From Glebionis coronaria (taxonomy: Eukaryota > Streptophyta > Magnoliopsida > Asterales > Asteraceae): a stretch of DNA of 64,000 nucleotides. The notes under the pieces are model-generated. The model was given only the letters and a program-made list of their open reading frames with translations. It did not search any database and was not told the origin of the DNA. Location of the stretch: NCBI GenBank assembly GCA_025667525.1, contig CM046880.1, positions 594,121,895 through 594,185,894 of the forward strand. Direction: 5' to 3'. Within the stretch, counting starts at the first letter, position 1, and the number at the start of each line of letters is the position of its first letter. The position numbers were made by a program, and so were the translations under genes. This document shows positions 34,550 through 47,324 of this stretch, piece by piece.

Positions 34550-34890
34550 ATGAGGGTGTTTGGATTACTTATTAAAAACAGATTATTTATTTTGAAGATA
34601 AATAGTTAGATAATAATTATTTTGAAAATATTATTTAAAAAAATAGTGTTTGGATTTGGTTATCCTGTTTGAAATCGTAATAATCATATAATTAGATAAT
34701 CAAATTTTTTTAATGTTTGACAAATTTTATTATTTGATAAGTAAAATGAATAAAATAAACTTATTTTAAATTTTCTTCATTTTGAAAATGAAATAAGTAG
34801 CTCCCATTTATTTTTTCAAAACTTTATTTTGGAAGTTTTTAAATGCAAATAATCACGTTTCTCTATTTTATTATTCAAACACTCATTTTA
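34550..34890. mobile_element. Possible MITE with GTGTTTGGATT ends
   Basis: GAGGGTGTTTGGATTACTTATT at left and TTATTATTCAAACACTCATT at right are imperfect complements around a very AT-rich body containing internal copies (TAGTGTTTGGATTTGG at 34647). No target duplication was resolved. Confidence 0.45.
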
Positions 34891-34942
34891 ACTTATATCC
34901 ATTTTAAAATAAAATAAATAGATAATCTAATTACAAACGCAA

Positions 34943-35817
<875 letters not shown>

Positions 35818-35819
35818 TA

Positions 35820-36080
35820 CTCCCTCTGTCCCATTTTTATTGACCTCATTACTATTTTAGTTTGTCTTAAAATATTGTCACTTTCTTAAATAAAAAGTCA
35901 AAATCTTTTAATTTTCCACTTTTACCCATGTCCATCAATTTTTATAAGGAAACTATATTTTCTAATTAATGAATTTAGAGGGTAAGTTTGTCTTTATAAC
36001 CGTAAAACGTCCACGTTCAATGAATCTATCATAAATCTTAACATAATTGTTGGGGGACTATTAAAATGGGACGGAGGGAG
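35820..36080. mobile_element. Stowaway MITE (261 bp)
   Basis: Left end CTCCCTCTGTCCCATTTTTA and right end AAAATGGGACGGAGGGAG are inverted complements, flanked by TA on both sides (35818-35819, 36081-36082). Ends and TA target duplication identify a Tc1/mariner-type Stowaway element. It has no coding capacity. Confidence 0.92.
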
Positions 36081-36082
36081 TA

Positions 36083-37123
36083 CTACGTAGTTGATTATTT
36101 TCGAATCATTTTGTAAAAAACACTAGCTACTAATTACCAGCCAGTTGCTTCAAAAAATTCTTAAAAGATTCGTTACCAAGTATACCCCATGTTTGAACTA
36201 CTCATAAAACTTTACAATCTATCTTGTTTTCATTAAATGATAGTACACATTTTTCAGTTTAAATTGGTAAAATAATTAATTTCGGCGATGATAGGTCACC
36301 ATCCGAAAATGTGGTTCTAACTTTATTTTATTTGGTCGAGAGTATTTTAGTCATTTTACTTTAAGATACAAACGAATTCCGCATCAAAGATTACCGGAGC
36401 AACACCTACACTCTCGAAAAGGTAAAAATTGTGCCCTACAAATTGAACATAAGGCGGGAACGATTTTTGCAACACTTATTTTTGTGAAAGATAGATTATT
36501 CTATCTCTTAGCTAGCTGTTATGATATACTTGAACAAATGTAAACAATTTTTATATTCATCGAACAGTAGTAATATTGTCAAGCTGTGAAAAAAAAAGTG
36601 GTTAACTGAAAAAACAAAAATTAGGAAGAAGTGGTTAAAAGCAGATGAGAAAAAAATCTAGTGTTTGACTTTTGATATATGAGCACAAAATGGTCAACAA
36701 CCATGATGCTTTGGCACCAACATAAGAAATTATGTTCAGGCCTGTGACTCAACCTGTACATTTTGACACCCCTAAAGAATCTAGCGAAATCGATTCAAAA
36801 GGTGGACGGACGGAACAATAAGAATAAAGAGCGACTGAACGGAGTGAAGAAAGAAAGAAAAACAGAATTCTAGTTTCATTTAACCCTAAGCAATTCATTT
36901 ACTAACAATCCAGCATTACTAATTTTGGACAACTATTGATGCAATCAGGCTTCTCTTGACTAGTTTGTACGACTCTTAATGCAATCGGGCTTCATTTCCT
37001 TCTCCCACCTCGAGGTAGCTTATAGGTCTAAGAATACCAAACACATCAAGATCACCCAAATTCGGTTCAGTACCACCTGAGCACCATGTAGGAAACACAA
37101 TCTTAGCATATCTCAGTTTACAC
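36083..37123. other. Intergenic, no gene seen
   Basis: AT-rich, no convincing reading frame or repeat ends. Confidence 0.45.
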
Positions 37124-38389
37124 ATTTCAAAAGTTTTCTATACATCAGTTTCCAGATTTTCATAAATCACGCCCTACTTTCAAGTTGCTTCAATCAGACA
37201 TCTAATCACAAACATGTAACATATATCTATTTTTGCTAACGTACAATACACAAAATAAATTCCGTCCAAAAAAAAAAAACAATACACAAAATTAATTAAG
37301 GTATCAATGTAAGTTGGTTTGTTTTATGACATGCTACTCTTCCTTGCAACTTCTATTTTATGACTATAAAAATTTTTTAGTTTTACTTTTGTCCATTTAC
37401 ATGTTGTAAACTCGCCTGTTTTTATACAAGACTCGCCATCCACCATCAACACTGGCAGCTACCTGAAATCAGACCGTTTAATTTTCCTTTCGTAAATAGG
37501 ATCGACCTAGTTAGAACCATATTGCAGCAATGCACTGTGACACGACAAAGCAAAGGTTTAGTGGCACTTTATGTGTCACTTGTATACAAGAAATTTAATT
37601 CTGACAGTGGAACAGTTTATAAAACGTAATCACAAGTCAATCTGGCTTCAAGCCTTCAACTCGATATGGGTTACTTCTAATGTATTGTACTGGTAGTGAT
37701 TTTTCCTTGCTTTTGATATCTTCTTACCTTAGATGTGACTGACTGAACTAAGTACGTACGGTTCAGTTTTTTTGCTACTGTGACATAGTACTCTCTGCTA
37801 TACTCCAATTTTAAAGTCACAATGTTTAAAACATACCTAGATTTTATATAGTGGGAGAAGATTCTACTGAAGTCTCGTTAAAACAAACTAACTTCTTATG
37901 AAGAGACTATAAGTTGAGCACAGAAAATTTTCAATGTCTCGCTGTACAAAAAACATAAAAAGATAGCCTGTAAAGTTTGTGCAGGACCATAATATATACA
38001 CATTTGTTCTCATCTGAGATCAGGTTTTAGAAGTGAAAGCGGTTTTAGTCATTTATCATTATCATTCTCTAAGCCCTGTTTATGCTTTAATATGATTACA
38101 ATTCTATGTTACATTTTAATAATGATACATACGATAGCAAGCCTTTATATTTGGCAGATTGGCTAGAAACTCGATGCGTTTTATGATCTATCCAAATCAA
38201 ACCACATTCAAAGCTAGTTGAATAAAAAAGGTAGTATCAATAAATTCTGGTAACCAATTGATTTGTGATATTAGTAGCCTTCAGTAGCAGAAATTATAAA
38301 GTAACGACTTCTGACCAGTTTGACAGACATTTGACCTATTGATCTCGTTTAATTATAATGCGTAGTTACCAATAGAAAGTCTTTGTTAC

Positions 38390-38601
38390 CAAAGACCTTC
38401 TGGTCTAACGGTATGGAGGTTTTACCCTCCTAGACAAGGTCTTAAAGTTCGAGTCTTGTCTAGGGCGATAGGGGTTTCCTCCCGCGTGTGTAAAGGGAAG
38501 GGTGCCATCGCGCCTTCTGGGTTGGACCCAACCTGGTTGTGTGGCTCGCTACGCCTTGTGGGCTAGGGGCCATGTAGCCACAATTGACGTTCTAACAAAA
38601 A
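38390..38601 (+). mobile_element. tRNA-derived SINE (212 bp)
   Basis: A-box TGGTCTAACGG is a perfect match to TRGYNNARNGG and the B-box-like AGTTCGAGTCT follows about 40 bp later. It ends in AACAAAAA. An 18-bp imperfect target duplication (ATAGAAAGTCTTTGTTAC at 38372-38389 and ATAGGAAGTCATTGTTAC at 38602-38619) flanks it. It is a different family from the SINE in the 25.6-27.7 kb array. Confidence 0.85.
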
Positions 38602-39059
38602 ATAGGAAGTCATTGTTACAGGCATTCGGTGCTCCAAGATGGGCTTCTCATACAGACCAAGATAAATAGCTAATTCAGTTGGCAAATCTCAAAGAAATCA
38701 AGAACAAATGCGTGTTTTCCTAATAATAATGAGTAAACTGATGACTAGTAAACTTCAAATATAACTAAATGAAACATGGGGAACAATGCATTAGTGGTGG
38801 ACAAGTACTAAGCTAAAAATATGCATGCACATACACACTAACATCTATGTTGAATAACAAGATGATTTGTGTCTTTGGTTCTTTGTGCGTCAAATAATGG
38901 CAGTTACCCCCTAAAACTTGGTCAACATGTTTTTGGAAGCAAAGTATCGAATTCACTAAATCATAGCATCAAATAGTTCATACAATACAGCAGAATACCT
39001 AAGTGAGAGTGACATAACAATATAAGATACGAAGATCATACCTGATACAGAAAGCATCA

Positions 39060-40234
39060 TCATACACCAGCAAAAGACGCAGTAAGCAGAAATCTATTAT
39101 TATAAAAAGCATATCCTGTTCTGGGTAACATCAACTGCACTTCAGGAAGCCCGCGAAAAGTTTTCAACACAAAGTTGTACAGAACAACCTTTCCTTCTAA
39201 TTCTATCACCATGAATGTATCCTCTTCTCTTTCTCCCAGAGCAATACACCAGACTCCACCTACACTAATAGTCCGTTGATTAATCGAGTACTTGAGCGAC
39301 CATTCAGAATCCTCATTCCCCATCTTATAAACATTCAGCTGATCATGAGAGCTAGTGTTGTCCATACCAAGAAGAAGCAAACAGCCACGTGACTCAAACA
39401 ACTTGCAACTTCCTTCCCTTTTCACGGTTACTGGGACTGGTTCTGTCGTTAGAATAACGGTTTATTCTCAAAGTCTAGAGTGCAATGCAATTCCCAATTA
39501 TCACCATGATTTATCCAATGAATAGCATTGTTCCAATAGATTCCAGACTGCAAATCTGCAAATGGACCGCTGCGATTGTAAACATTACTCCAAATGCCAG
39601 TCTCCGAAGAGTAAGTTTGTATCCGATACAAACCATTAATGAATCTAGCATGCGCGACTTTGTAGTAAGGTGATTTGGTAGGATCAAAAGCCATACTTGT
39701 AAAATAATGATGTCCCGGTTCAGAAGAATAATGGGGTTCTGGAAGCATCTTAAACAGCTTAAGGGTTGGATTGTATATGTAAAATTTATGATCGGGTTTA
39801 ACATAACATAAAAATAAACCATTGCACGACTGCAAAACAGTAGCATTACTACTATTACATGCCCCAGTTTTAAAGGTGTTTTCCAACTGAGATTGAATTC
39901 TGATATCCAGCGACACCAAACCATATACACTGGTGTCCAACTTACGCTTGATAAAGAAACCAGAAGGAGGATCAATGTTAGGGATTAGTCTCCGACGCCT
40001 TATGAAAGCAGGGGATTTGATGAGAGATAACCAACGTTTGGACACAAATTTGAACAGAACAATTGAGATAACTGGTAACCTAAGTAAGATTTCTTCTAAA
40101 AGGTCGTCATCAGACATGACTGTATTTACAGACATAGGTAGTACCGTGTATATCATGATCTCGGACTGTATTAAGAAAGTAACACCCGAGTTTGCGTTTT
40201 CCTGTAAAGAAAAAGAAGACCCTTTTAATCGCAA
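39060..40234 (-). pseudogene. F-box protein with FBA-type C-terminal domain, one-base frameshift
   Basis: Substrate receptor type of SCF ubiquitin ligases. The most likely start is MSDDDLLEEIL at 40117 (an upstream Met at 40135 is possible). The F-box (DDLLEEILLRLPVISIVLFKFVSKRWLSL, given here only by its ends DDLL and RWLSL) is followed by an F-box-associated beta-propeller region (SCNGLFLCY, YNPTLKLFKMLPEP, SMAFDPTKSPYYKV). The first frame ends at 39449 after LDFEN. The next frame resumes with VILTTEPVPVTVKREG and runs to 39060 (SLLLLGM-type and FMVIELEGKVVLYNF segments). Comparison with copy B shows one missing base near 39456. It is either a pseudogene, a truncated receptor lacking about 120 residues, or an assembly error. 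Confidence 0.85.
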
Positions 40235-40650
40235 AGGTTAGGGATACAATTACAAATACAAAAAAGTACAATGTTATATTTCTACATAAGTTTGAAAAGA
40301 AACAACCCTGCGATACCAACCCTCCTCCATGTTGACACGCGAAATTTGAAAAAACAAAAAAGTTTCTTCGAAATTTTTGATTTTATGTCATAACAAAAAG
40401 AGAAGCTCAAATATATGTTTATTATGACATGATAAGCTTACATAAGCCAAAAAGTTTTAGAATTAACCGCAAAAAGTGAACTAAGGAACCTAAGCCTGAA
40501 ACCAATAAATAAATCCGCTATACAAGCTTAAACAAACACCCCTTAACCATACAAACATTAACTCAAAACAAAACTCTACAATTGATTGAGAAACTCAAAT
40601 TCATCACGGAATTCAAACAACAACTCGACTACATCAATGCACAACTAAAC

Positions 40651-41005
40651 CTAGTACAATAAACAGTAACAGTAACAAAAGGCTCAAGTCCACAACGATT
40701 TGAACAAAGTATACCTAATAAAACAATTCAAACACCACAAAATAGATCTAATCATATAATAATTACCAAACACCACAAAGTGCATGTAGGTAGTTCAAAA
40801 AATAATCCTACTACTTCGTACAACATCCATCATTAATAATTACCAAACAGCCTAATGCTACAATGAGTTGAGAAATCATACAGCGTATGCAATACAGCAA
40901 GGTTCATTCAGCAAGAGTAAAAACATTATATGTTAATGATAATCAACTAAACAAAAACCGAACTTCGAAATGGGAGCAAAGAGCATATAAAATAATACAT
41001 GTACA
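40651..41005. other. Intergenic, no gene seen
   Basis: AT-rich, upstream of the F-box copy A. AAACAAACACCCC at 40529-40541 matches the end of the palindromic MITE family seen at 29656. Confidence 0.4.
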
Positions 41006-41223
41006 CAGGGACGAAGCCAGGACGAAATATGACCGGGTGTACAAATATTTTTAAACAGATGTAAAAAATGAATTAAAACGAAGGTAGAAACACGTTCCGA
41101 TTGACTGGGTGCATTTAAGATACATTTAAAAAAAATCGATGTTTTCTTCACAAATTAACACTACACAGAAAAATTTCATAGGGGTCACGGGCACCCGCGG
41201 GAACCCCCCTAGCTCCGTCCCTG
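41006..41223. mobile_element. hAT MITE (218 bp)
   Basis: Left end CAGGGACGAAGCCAGGA and right end complementary to CAGGGACGGAGCTAGGGGGG. The exact 8-bp target duplication CATGTACA (40998-41005 and 41224-41231) identifies hAT. Non-coding. Confidence 0.9.
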
Positions 41224-41387
41224 CATGTACAATGACTCACAAACGCAAATGTCTCAATTTATATAGAATGAAAAGTGCATGCAGTAAGTTAAAACTCGCG
41301 CAAGTTGCTGCTAAAAGATTAATCTGAAAATAATTACACAATGTCACTTGTCAGCTTGCAAAAAAAATATCTTATAGGGTGTTTGTT

Positions 41388-42188
41388 TCGGCTCATACGT
41401 GAGATTATGAGCTTATTTGATTTCGGCTGATATTTCACAAGCCCCAATGTTCAGGTAGAGACTAGTGGGATTATTTAATTGTTTATTACAATATGATACA
41501 CTTAGGGGGTGTTTGTTTTAGCTTATATAACGTAAGTCCATTTTGACTTATATATAACATAAGCCCCACTTTTATAGCTTATTTGGAGACTTATGGGCTA
41601 ATATAAGTTTATTAGGATATAATAATAAACTCATATAAGCCGATAAGTCTCTAAATAAGCTTAAAAAACTGGGGTTTATGAAATATAAGCCGAAATATGG
41701 CTTATTTTCGCCTTATATAACATAAGCCCCAATTTTTTAAGCTTATTTAGAGAATTATTGGCTTATATAAGTTTATGATGATATAATAAACTTATATAAG
41801 CCCATAAGTCTCCAGGTAACACTTAGTGTTTAGTTTGGCTTATATAACGTAAGCTTATATAACATAAGCCTCAATTTTGTGGCTTACTTGGAGACTCATA
41901 GGCTTATATAAGTTTGTTATATCATGATAAACTTATATAAAACCCTAAGTATCAAATTAAGCAACAAAATACAGGCTTATGTTATATAAGCCGAAAAAGT
42001 CATATTTCAGCTTATATTTCATAAACCTTACTTTTTAAAGCTTATTTGGAGACTTATTGGATTATATAAGTTTATTATGATATAATAAGCTTATATAAGC
42101 CCATGAGTCCCCAAATAAGCCACAAAATTGAGGCTTATGTTATATAAGCCGAAATGAGCTTACGTTATATAAGCCAAACCAAACACCC
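41388..42188. mobile_element. Palindromic element family with GGGTGTTTGTTT ends
   Basis: The main element (41505-42188) has ends GGGGGTGTTTGTTTTAGC and the complement of GGGTGTTTGGTTTGGC, each followed by TTATATAACGTAAG. Its body is a run of about four nested hairpins made of AGCTTATTTGGAGACTTATGG and complementary CCATAAGTCTCC-type words. A partial copy of the end precedes it at 41388. The family matches the 145-bp intron MITE at 29656. The target duplication was not resolved. Confidence 0.7.
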
Positions 42189-43023
42189 AAACACCGGAAA
42201 ATTAGGGGGCCAAAGATCACCTCAAAACAACTTATATAACATCAGCCCCAATTTTGTGGCTTATTTTGAGACTTATGGGCTTATATAAGTTTATTATCGT
42301 GATATAATAAACCACAATAATCGTTTAAAAAATAACCTAACGCATCTATCCAGCCTTATTAGATTGGGTTTTTCTTTGGGCTTACTTTAGCCCAGTTGTC
42401 TAGTTCAACAGCTGGCCCAACTAGCCTATCCAGAATAAATGGCTCAACGTATTCTTTTTATCTCTATGTTTTTCAATAGCAAAATTGGATTAGTTGGTTA
42501 TTACTTTTGTTTTTCGTAATAAAGGTTAAAGGTTTGATCTTCACAAAGCCATAGGTCTATATTTGATAGAACCTGAATCAGCATCTCTATCTTAGGCAGG
42601 GGTATGATTATTTACAATTTAACCTCCCTCATTCATATATGATCTTAGACGGTATTGGAACTCATAACCCGTGAAAGACGATACTAAGAGTTATTTTACC
42701 TTACTTTACTTTTGACTCTCATCATGCTCAAACTTAACTCGTTTTCTAAAAGTCAAGTTCAATCAATTTTACTTTTAAGATCGAGCTCTCTTGGTTCACG
42801 ATTCTTTTGGTAATTCATGAAGTTTTACCTAATGACTCATTTATATGGTTGGACCTCAAACTTTCGTGTCAAAAACAAAATGTACACGTAGAAAAAACTT
42901 CATAAAAAAAAACTCATATTTGGCAATAATAGGACGTGACCAACAAAATTTGGTGACTACTAATTTAATCTTGGATTTAGATCAATAAAGTTTAAATTTG
43001 ACTTTTATAAGCAATATGATCAA
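42189..43023. other. Intergenic with more AGCTTATATAA hairpin words to 42310
   Basis: The first 120 bp continue the palindromic words of the preceding element. The rest is unremarkable AT-rich DNA without a gene. Confidence 0.4.
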
Positions 43024-43032
43024 TTTAATCAT

Positions 43033-44073
43033 GGGTTAAGTCCATATATTAGTAATGTACTTTCCGTCATTTACACATCTAGGTAATGTACTAATTTTAT
43101 TGATAATATGACTATAAAAACCGGCTAATGTTTTCTAATATAAGTAATATGACCGGTTATGTGTCAGTTTAAAGTAAAAAATGACCGACACGTCATCTTT
43201 TATTTTATTTTTTACTTTGTTGGATATTTAGATATTCCACATCCTTTTTTTAATCCTTTATCCAAACACATGCTAAACCTCATCTCCCCCACTTGTCTTC
43301 TCCAATAGCATCAACAGATTCATATGGAGCAGCAGTAGTTCCCAGCGAGAAATTTAATTCTCCAATGGCATCAGTAGATTAATGTTCATCATCTTCAACA
43401 TACAACAGCCGTTGACATCTAAACCCAGATCGATTCATTTCCATCTTCTTGGCTTTTTGAAAGAACCGAACCCCAAGTTCTAAAGATGTATGGATTACAA
43501 AATCTTTACGTTGTTGTTTCATCAGTAACTCAATCTCTTCATATTAATGAAGATGAATTAGATGTGAGCGGCAGGATACTACCACAATAGTCATGATTCT
43601 ATTCACTTATAAAGAACTGAAGAAGACAACAACTACAAAGCTAAAAAAGTGTACTTTTTGAAGTTTTTCAAAGCAACAGTGTCATCAAACTCGCCACTGA
43701 TATCAAGAGGATACGACTTTCCTTCTACTAGGGTAAATGGATTCATATCTAGGAAAGTGAAGTCAAGATCTAAATGTAAGAAAACAAAACCAAAAGATCG
43801 GTCATATTTAAATATATATACAGGTATGCAACTTAATTAGTAAGTTTTGAAATGTGTTAAAAAAACTAAGTAAGTTTTGAAAGAAAAATATGATATTACC
43901 TAGATAAAAAAAATGACGTGGAAAATAATTATCTAGTTGGCAAACTCAACCGGTCATATTACCTATATTAGAAAACATTAGCCGGTTTTTATAGCCATAT
44001 TAGTAATAAAATTAGTACCATACCTAGATATGTAAACGACGAAAAGTACATTACCAATATATGGACTTAACCC
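43033..44073. mobile_element. Mutator-like element, non-autonomous (1041 bp)
   Basis: Inverted repeats of about 130 bp (43033-43165 and 43940-44073), starting GGGTTAAGTCCATATATT and running through AAAACCGGCTAATGTTTTC, are closely similar. The 9-bp target duplication TTTAATCAT (43024-43032 and 44074-44082) is exact. Long terminal repeats plus a 9-bp duplication fit Mutator-like elements. The 770-bp interior is less AT-rich than its flanks and does not encode a transposase. It could be captured host DNA (Pack-MULE type), but I recognise no gene in it. Confidence 0.87.
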
Positions 44074-44082
44074 TTTAATCAT

Positions 44083-44764
44083 ATATAGACAAACTTAGGT
44101 TAATTTTGATCAATAAAGTTTAAATTTGACTTTTGAACAAATATGTTTACTAATCTTTATGGAGCTCTACATGCAATGTGTCAAATAAGGACTACACCTG
44201 CTAGCGAACCTGCTACCATGAGGCTATCACACGTGTCATCAAACAACATTTCTTTTATCATGTTGGAATTTCAGAGAGCCTTAAGCTCTAGAGTCTTTTA
44301 ATTTTGAAGTTGTGATTTCTAGAGTTTTTGTTTGAGCATTGTAATTTTGACATGTTTGGCGTAGATCTGATATTTTGAAATTCAGAACCTTCACCTTCTA
44401 ACAATCTTTTATGAGAGAGAGTTTGTTGATATATTTTTATATGACGTTTAACGATGTATGATATCAGTCATGTATACATAAAATTGTACCAAATAAATAA
44501 AAGGTTAACCATACATAAAATCATTGAAGCTTTGTGGCTCAATTGGAATGACTGAATATATATATATATTGTAGCAATTAGCAAAGAACTAGAAGCTAGC
44601 TGGCGGACTAATTAAAAGATTACAAATAGATATATCAGATGAAAAAGTTGGGCTACATACTCGATTAACAGAGTTTATGTGCTGATAGATTTGTTATATT
44701 TCTGTTTACAACGGAAACAAAAAAAAACAATAATCAATGTTAATATAAAAATATGATGCTATGG
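44083..44764. other. Intergenic, no gene seen
   Basis: Downstream flank of the F-box gene at 44765. AT-rich, with a short (TA)n run at 44557-44570. Confidence 0.4.
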
Positions 44765-45954
44765 CTACTTCATATATCGATTGGGTGACACAAACGTTTC
44801 TGTGTATGGAACTTCTCTATGGACTATCTTATAATTGTCATCAAGTCTAACAATGGCATACTCAATGTCGTCATTTGTGATGTGCGATGAGTTCGTTAGC
44901 ATGAGCCAGTTTCCGTCCTTAGTTAAGTGGAGTGGACACAGATGAGTTCGAGAGCTAATAGTATGATCATGAAGATGCCGGGGCCTTAGTTGACAATTTA
45001 ACACTTCTTCCCAATTCCCATATTCATCCAACTTCGACAACTTAACATAGGTCGTCGTCCTTTCGAAAACATTATCACGACTCTCAATGTCATATTTGAC
45101 ACAAACATGAATGCAATCACCTTTGACCATAATAGTGGCATAAGAATTACATTCATTTGTATTTTCATAATCCACATGAGGAGTTTCTATCTTTGATAAC
45201 CGTTCAGTTTTTGTATCAAACCTTATAACCGATGAGTAGTCTTTTAAGAAGTAGAGATTTTCATTCAGATAAGTACCTCGACTCCAACGCCCATGATGAA
45301 CTCCATTTGTACTTGTAATGGCGTCTACTATTCTCAAGAGTCCGATTTCAACGAGTATATGCAAATATAATCGTGAAAAAGTTTTACTAACAATAGCTTG
45401 TAGTCATCTTCACAACGGCTGTAATACAGTCCGAATTTCGAAAACATAGTGTTGCCAATGTGAGAATTAGATGACAACTTCTTATACTCATTCGTCAAAG
45501 GATTCCATAATATTAGATCAGAGTATTCAGGATCATACTTATCTTCTATTATGCCTAGACATACCAAACCATGAAAAGATGTGAGAATATGAATATCATC
45601 AGGAGTGGTGTCTCCAAATTGTGGCAAAGGGCGGGGTGTGATAGTTATACCCTTGTCACTCGGTGGCGCTTCACAGTCGATGGTGGTAAACTCGAATGAT
45701 GATGTTTTTGTTTTGAACAAGACCAGAACATTAAGGTTGTTTACATGGTCCTCGATGTGGTCGTTATGCTTATTTATAAACATATCCGACCTAAGGAGTG
45801 AGTGCCATTCTTTGGAAACACACTTGAAACGACAAACAGATTTGGCTGGAATTCTTGGTAGAATGTGGTCCGATACGACGTCATGTGGAACATGAACCTC
45901 CACAGTCGATCTCTTTGGTTTAGGTTCCATTATTGTGGTCTCGATCAATGACAA
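44765..45954 (-). pseudogene. F-box protein (second family), one-base frameshift
   Basis: Putative SCF substrate receptor, unrelated in detail to the duplicated F-box gene. The likely start is MEPKPKRSTV at 45930. The F-box covers about residues 14-55 of that form (VPHDVVSDHILPRIPAKSV, CRFKCVSKEW). An F-box-associated domain follows (SFHGLVCLG, LWNPLTNEYKKL, DDYKLLLV). The frame stops at 45334 after IYSLKSDS, while the overlapping frame continues with RIVDAITSTNGVHHGRWSRG to 44765. A single missing base inside the usual Ser-Trp-Arg motif explains both. The tail still contains sensible beta-propeller segments, so the lesion is recent or an assembly indel. Confidence 0.82.
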
Positions 45955-45997
45955 GGTTTAGAAAAGAATAATAATGTGAGACGTAGGTTTTTGCGTT

Positions 45998-46005
45998 TAT
46001 TTATA
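45998..46005 (-). promoter_or_regulatory. TATA box of the F-box gene at 44765-45954
   Basis: TATAAATA on the minus strand, 44-75 bp before the candidate start codons. Confidence 0.5.
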
Positions 46006-46282
46006 GGGAGATTGTTGTAATTTAATACGTATATGATATACATGCTTTAAATATATATATTATCTAGAGAATATATATTTCGAAAGTGTTCTATATATCA
46101 GTTTCCAGATTTTCATAAACCACGCCCTACTTTCAAGTTTCTTCAATCAGACATTTAATCACAAACATATAATATATATATATTTTTGCTAAACAAGGTT
46201 TAGTGGCACTTTTATGCAAGAAATTCAATTCTGAGAGTGGCAAAGTTTATAAAACGTAGAGGTGGAAAATGGATTGTATGGG

Positions 46283-46385
46283 TTGGGTTTGGGTCATGGG
46301 TCTAGATGGGTCATGGGTCTAGATGGATTTGGGTTTAGATGGGTCTAGATGGGCTTGGGTCTAGACGGGTTTAGGTCTCTATGGA
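46283..46385. repeat. Minisatellite of GGGTCTAGATGG-type units
   Basis: GGGTTTGGGTCATGGGTCTAG and GATGGGTCTAGATGGG words repeat at roughly 12-bp spacing with variants over about 100 bp. It lies inside copy B of the duplication and is absent from copy A. Confidence 0.7.
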
Positions 46386-47324
46386 TATTTATGAGAATGA
46401 TGAAATTTATTTAACATTTTTTTTTATTTTAATCATAAAATTTGTATAAAAATTCTCAATGACTCTCGTTACGTAGTGTGAGAAGATATTCTTCTACTGA
46501 ACTCTCGTCAATCTCTGAATTCTTAGGTAATGAGCCATTGAAAACAGACTAACTTCTTACGAAGACACTATAAACTTGAGCATAGAAAATTTTGATTGTC
46601 TCAGCTTTACAAAAAACCAAAAAAGTAACATGTATCGGGTTAGCATATATAACCTGTAAAGTTTGTGCAGGACCATAACTATATACTCCGTACACATATG
46701 TTCTTATCTTGGATCATGCTTTACAAGTGAAAGTGGTTTTATTCATTTATCATCATCATTCCCTAAGCCCTGTTCATGCTTTGATATGATTACAATTCTA
46801 TGTTACATTTTAATAAAGTTACAGTGATAGCAAGCCTATATGTTTGGCCGATTGGCTAGAAACTGGATGAATTTTATGATCTATCCAACTTGGTGAAAAA
46901 GTGAGTATCGAGGAAAATATTGTCATGTACACAACTCAATCCACATTCAAAGCTTGTTGAATAAAAAAGGTATTATTATCAAATTTGGTTAAGCAATTGA
47001 TTCGTGAAATGGGTAGCCTTCAGTAGCAGAAATTACAAAGACAAACGACTTTTGACCTATTGATCCTGTTTAACTATAATCTCTAGAATGTCGTAAAATT
47101 ATTAGAGTTATCATATGAAATATAAATACAGACAAAACATAAGTATAGATAGATATGCCTAAAGAGGTAGATCACCAAAAAAAACTTGTGACCCATGAAC
47201 CAATCTGAGCCATTAGATCAAAAAAATGAATGGTCAGCATCGTTTTCATCACATGCCCCGATCAAGTCAAGTAGTGACATGACAATATGAGATACGAAGA
47301 TCACACCTGATATAAAAATCATCA

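Larger units (their letters stand above)
37124..40650. repeat. Segmental duplication, copy A (F-box locus)
   Basis: Matches 46078-51362 in the same orientation: CAGTTTCCAGATTTTCATAA near 37146 and 46098, the region downstream of the F-box gene, the gene itself, and the upstream AACAACTCGACTACATCAAT near 40618 and 51339. Copy A carries a SINE at 38390-38601 not seen in copy B. Copy B carries a 2.8-kb retroelement absent from copy A. Confidence 0.8.

Noticed and set aside
41388..42310. Regularly spaced repeats resembling a CRISPR array
   Set aside because: The repeats are nested hairpins of a plant palindromic element with no constant spacer length and no cas genes; a nuclear plant genome is not a CRISPR context.
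43649..43840. 63-codon frame inside the Mutator-like element as a captured gene
   Set aside because: Short, basic, no motif and no splice structure; kept only as an open question in the element's finding.
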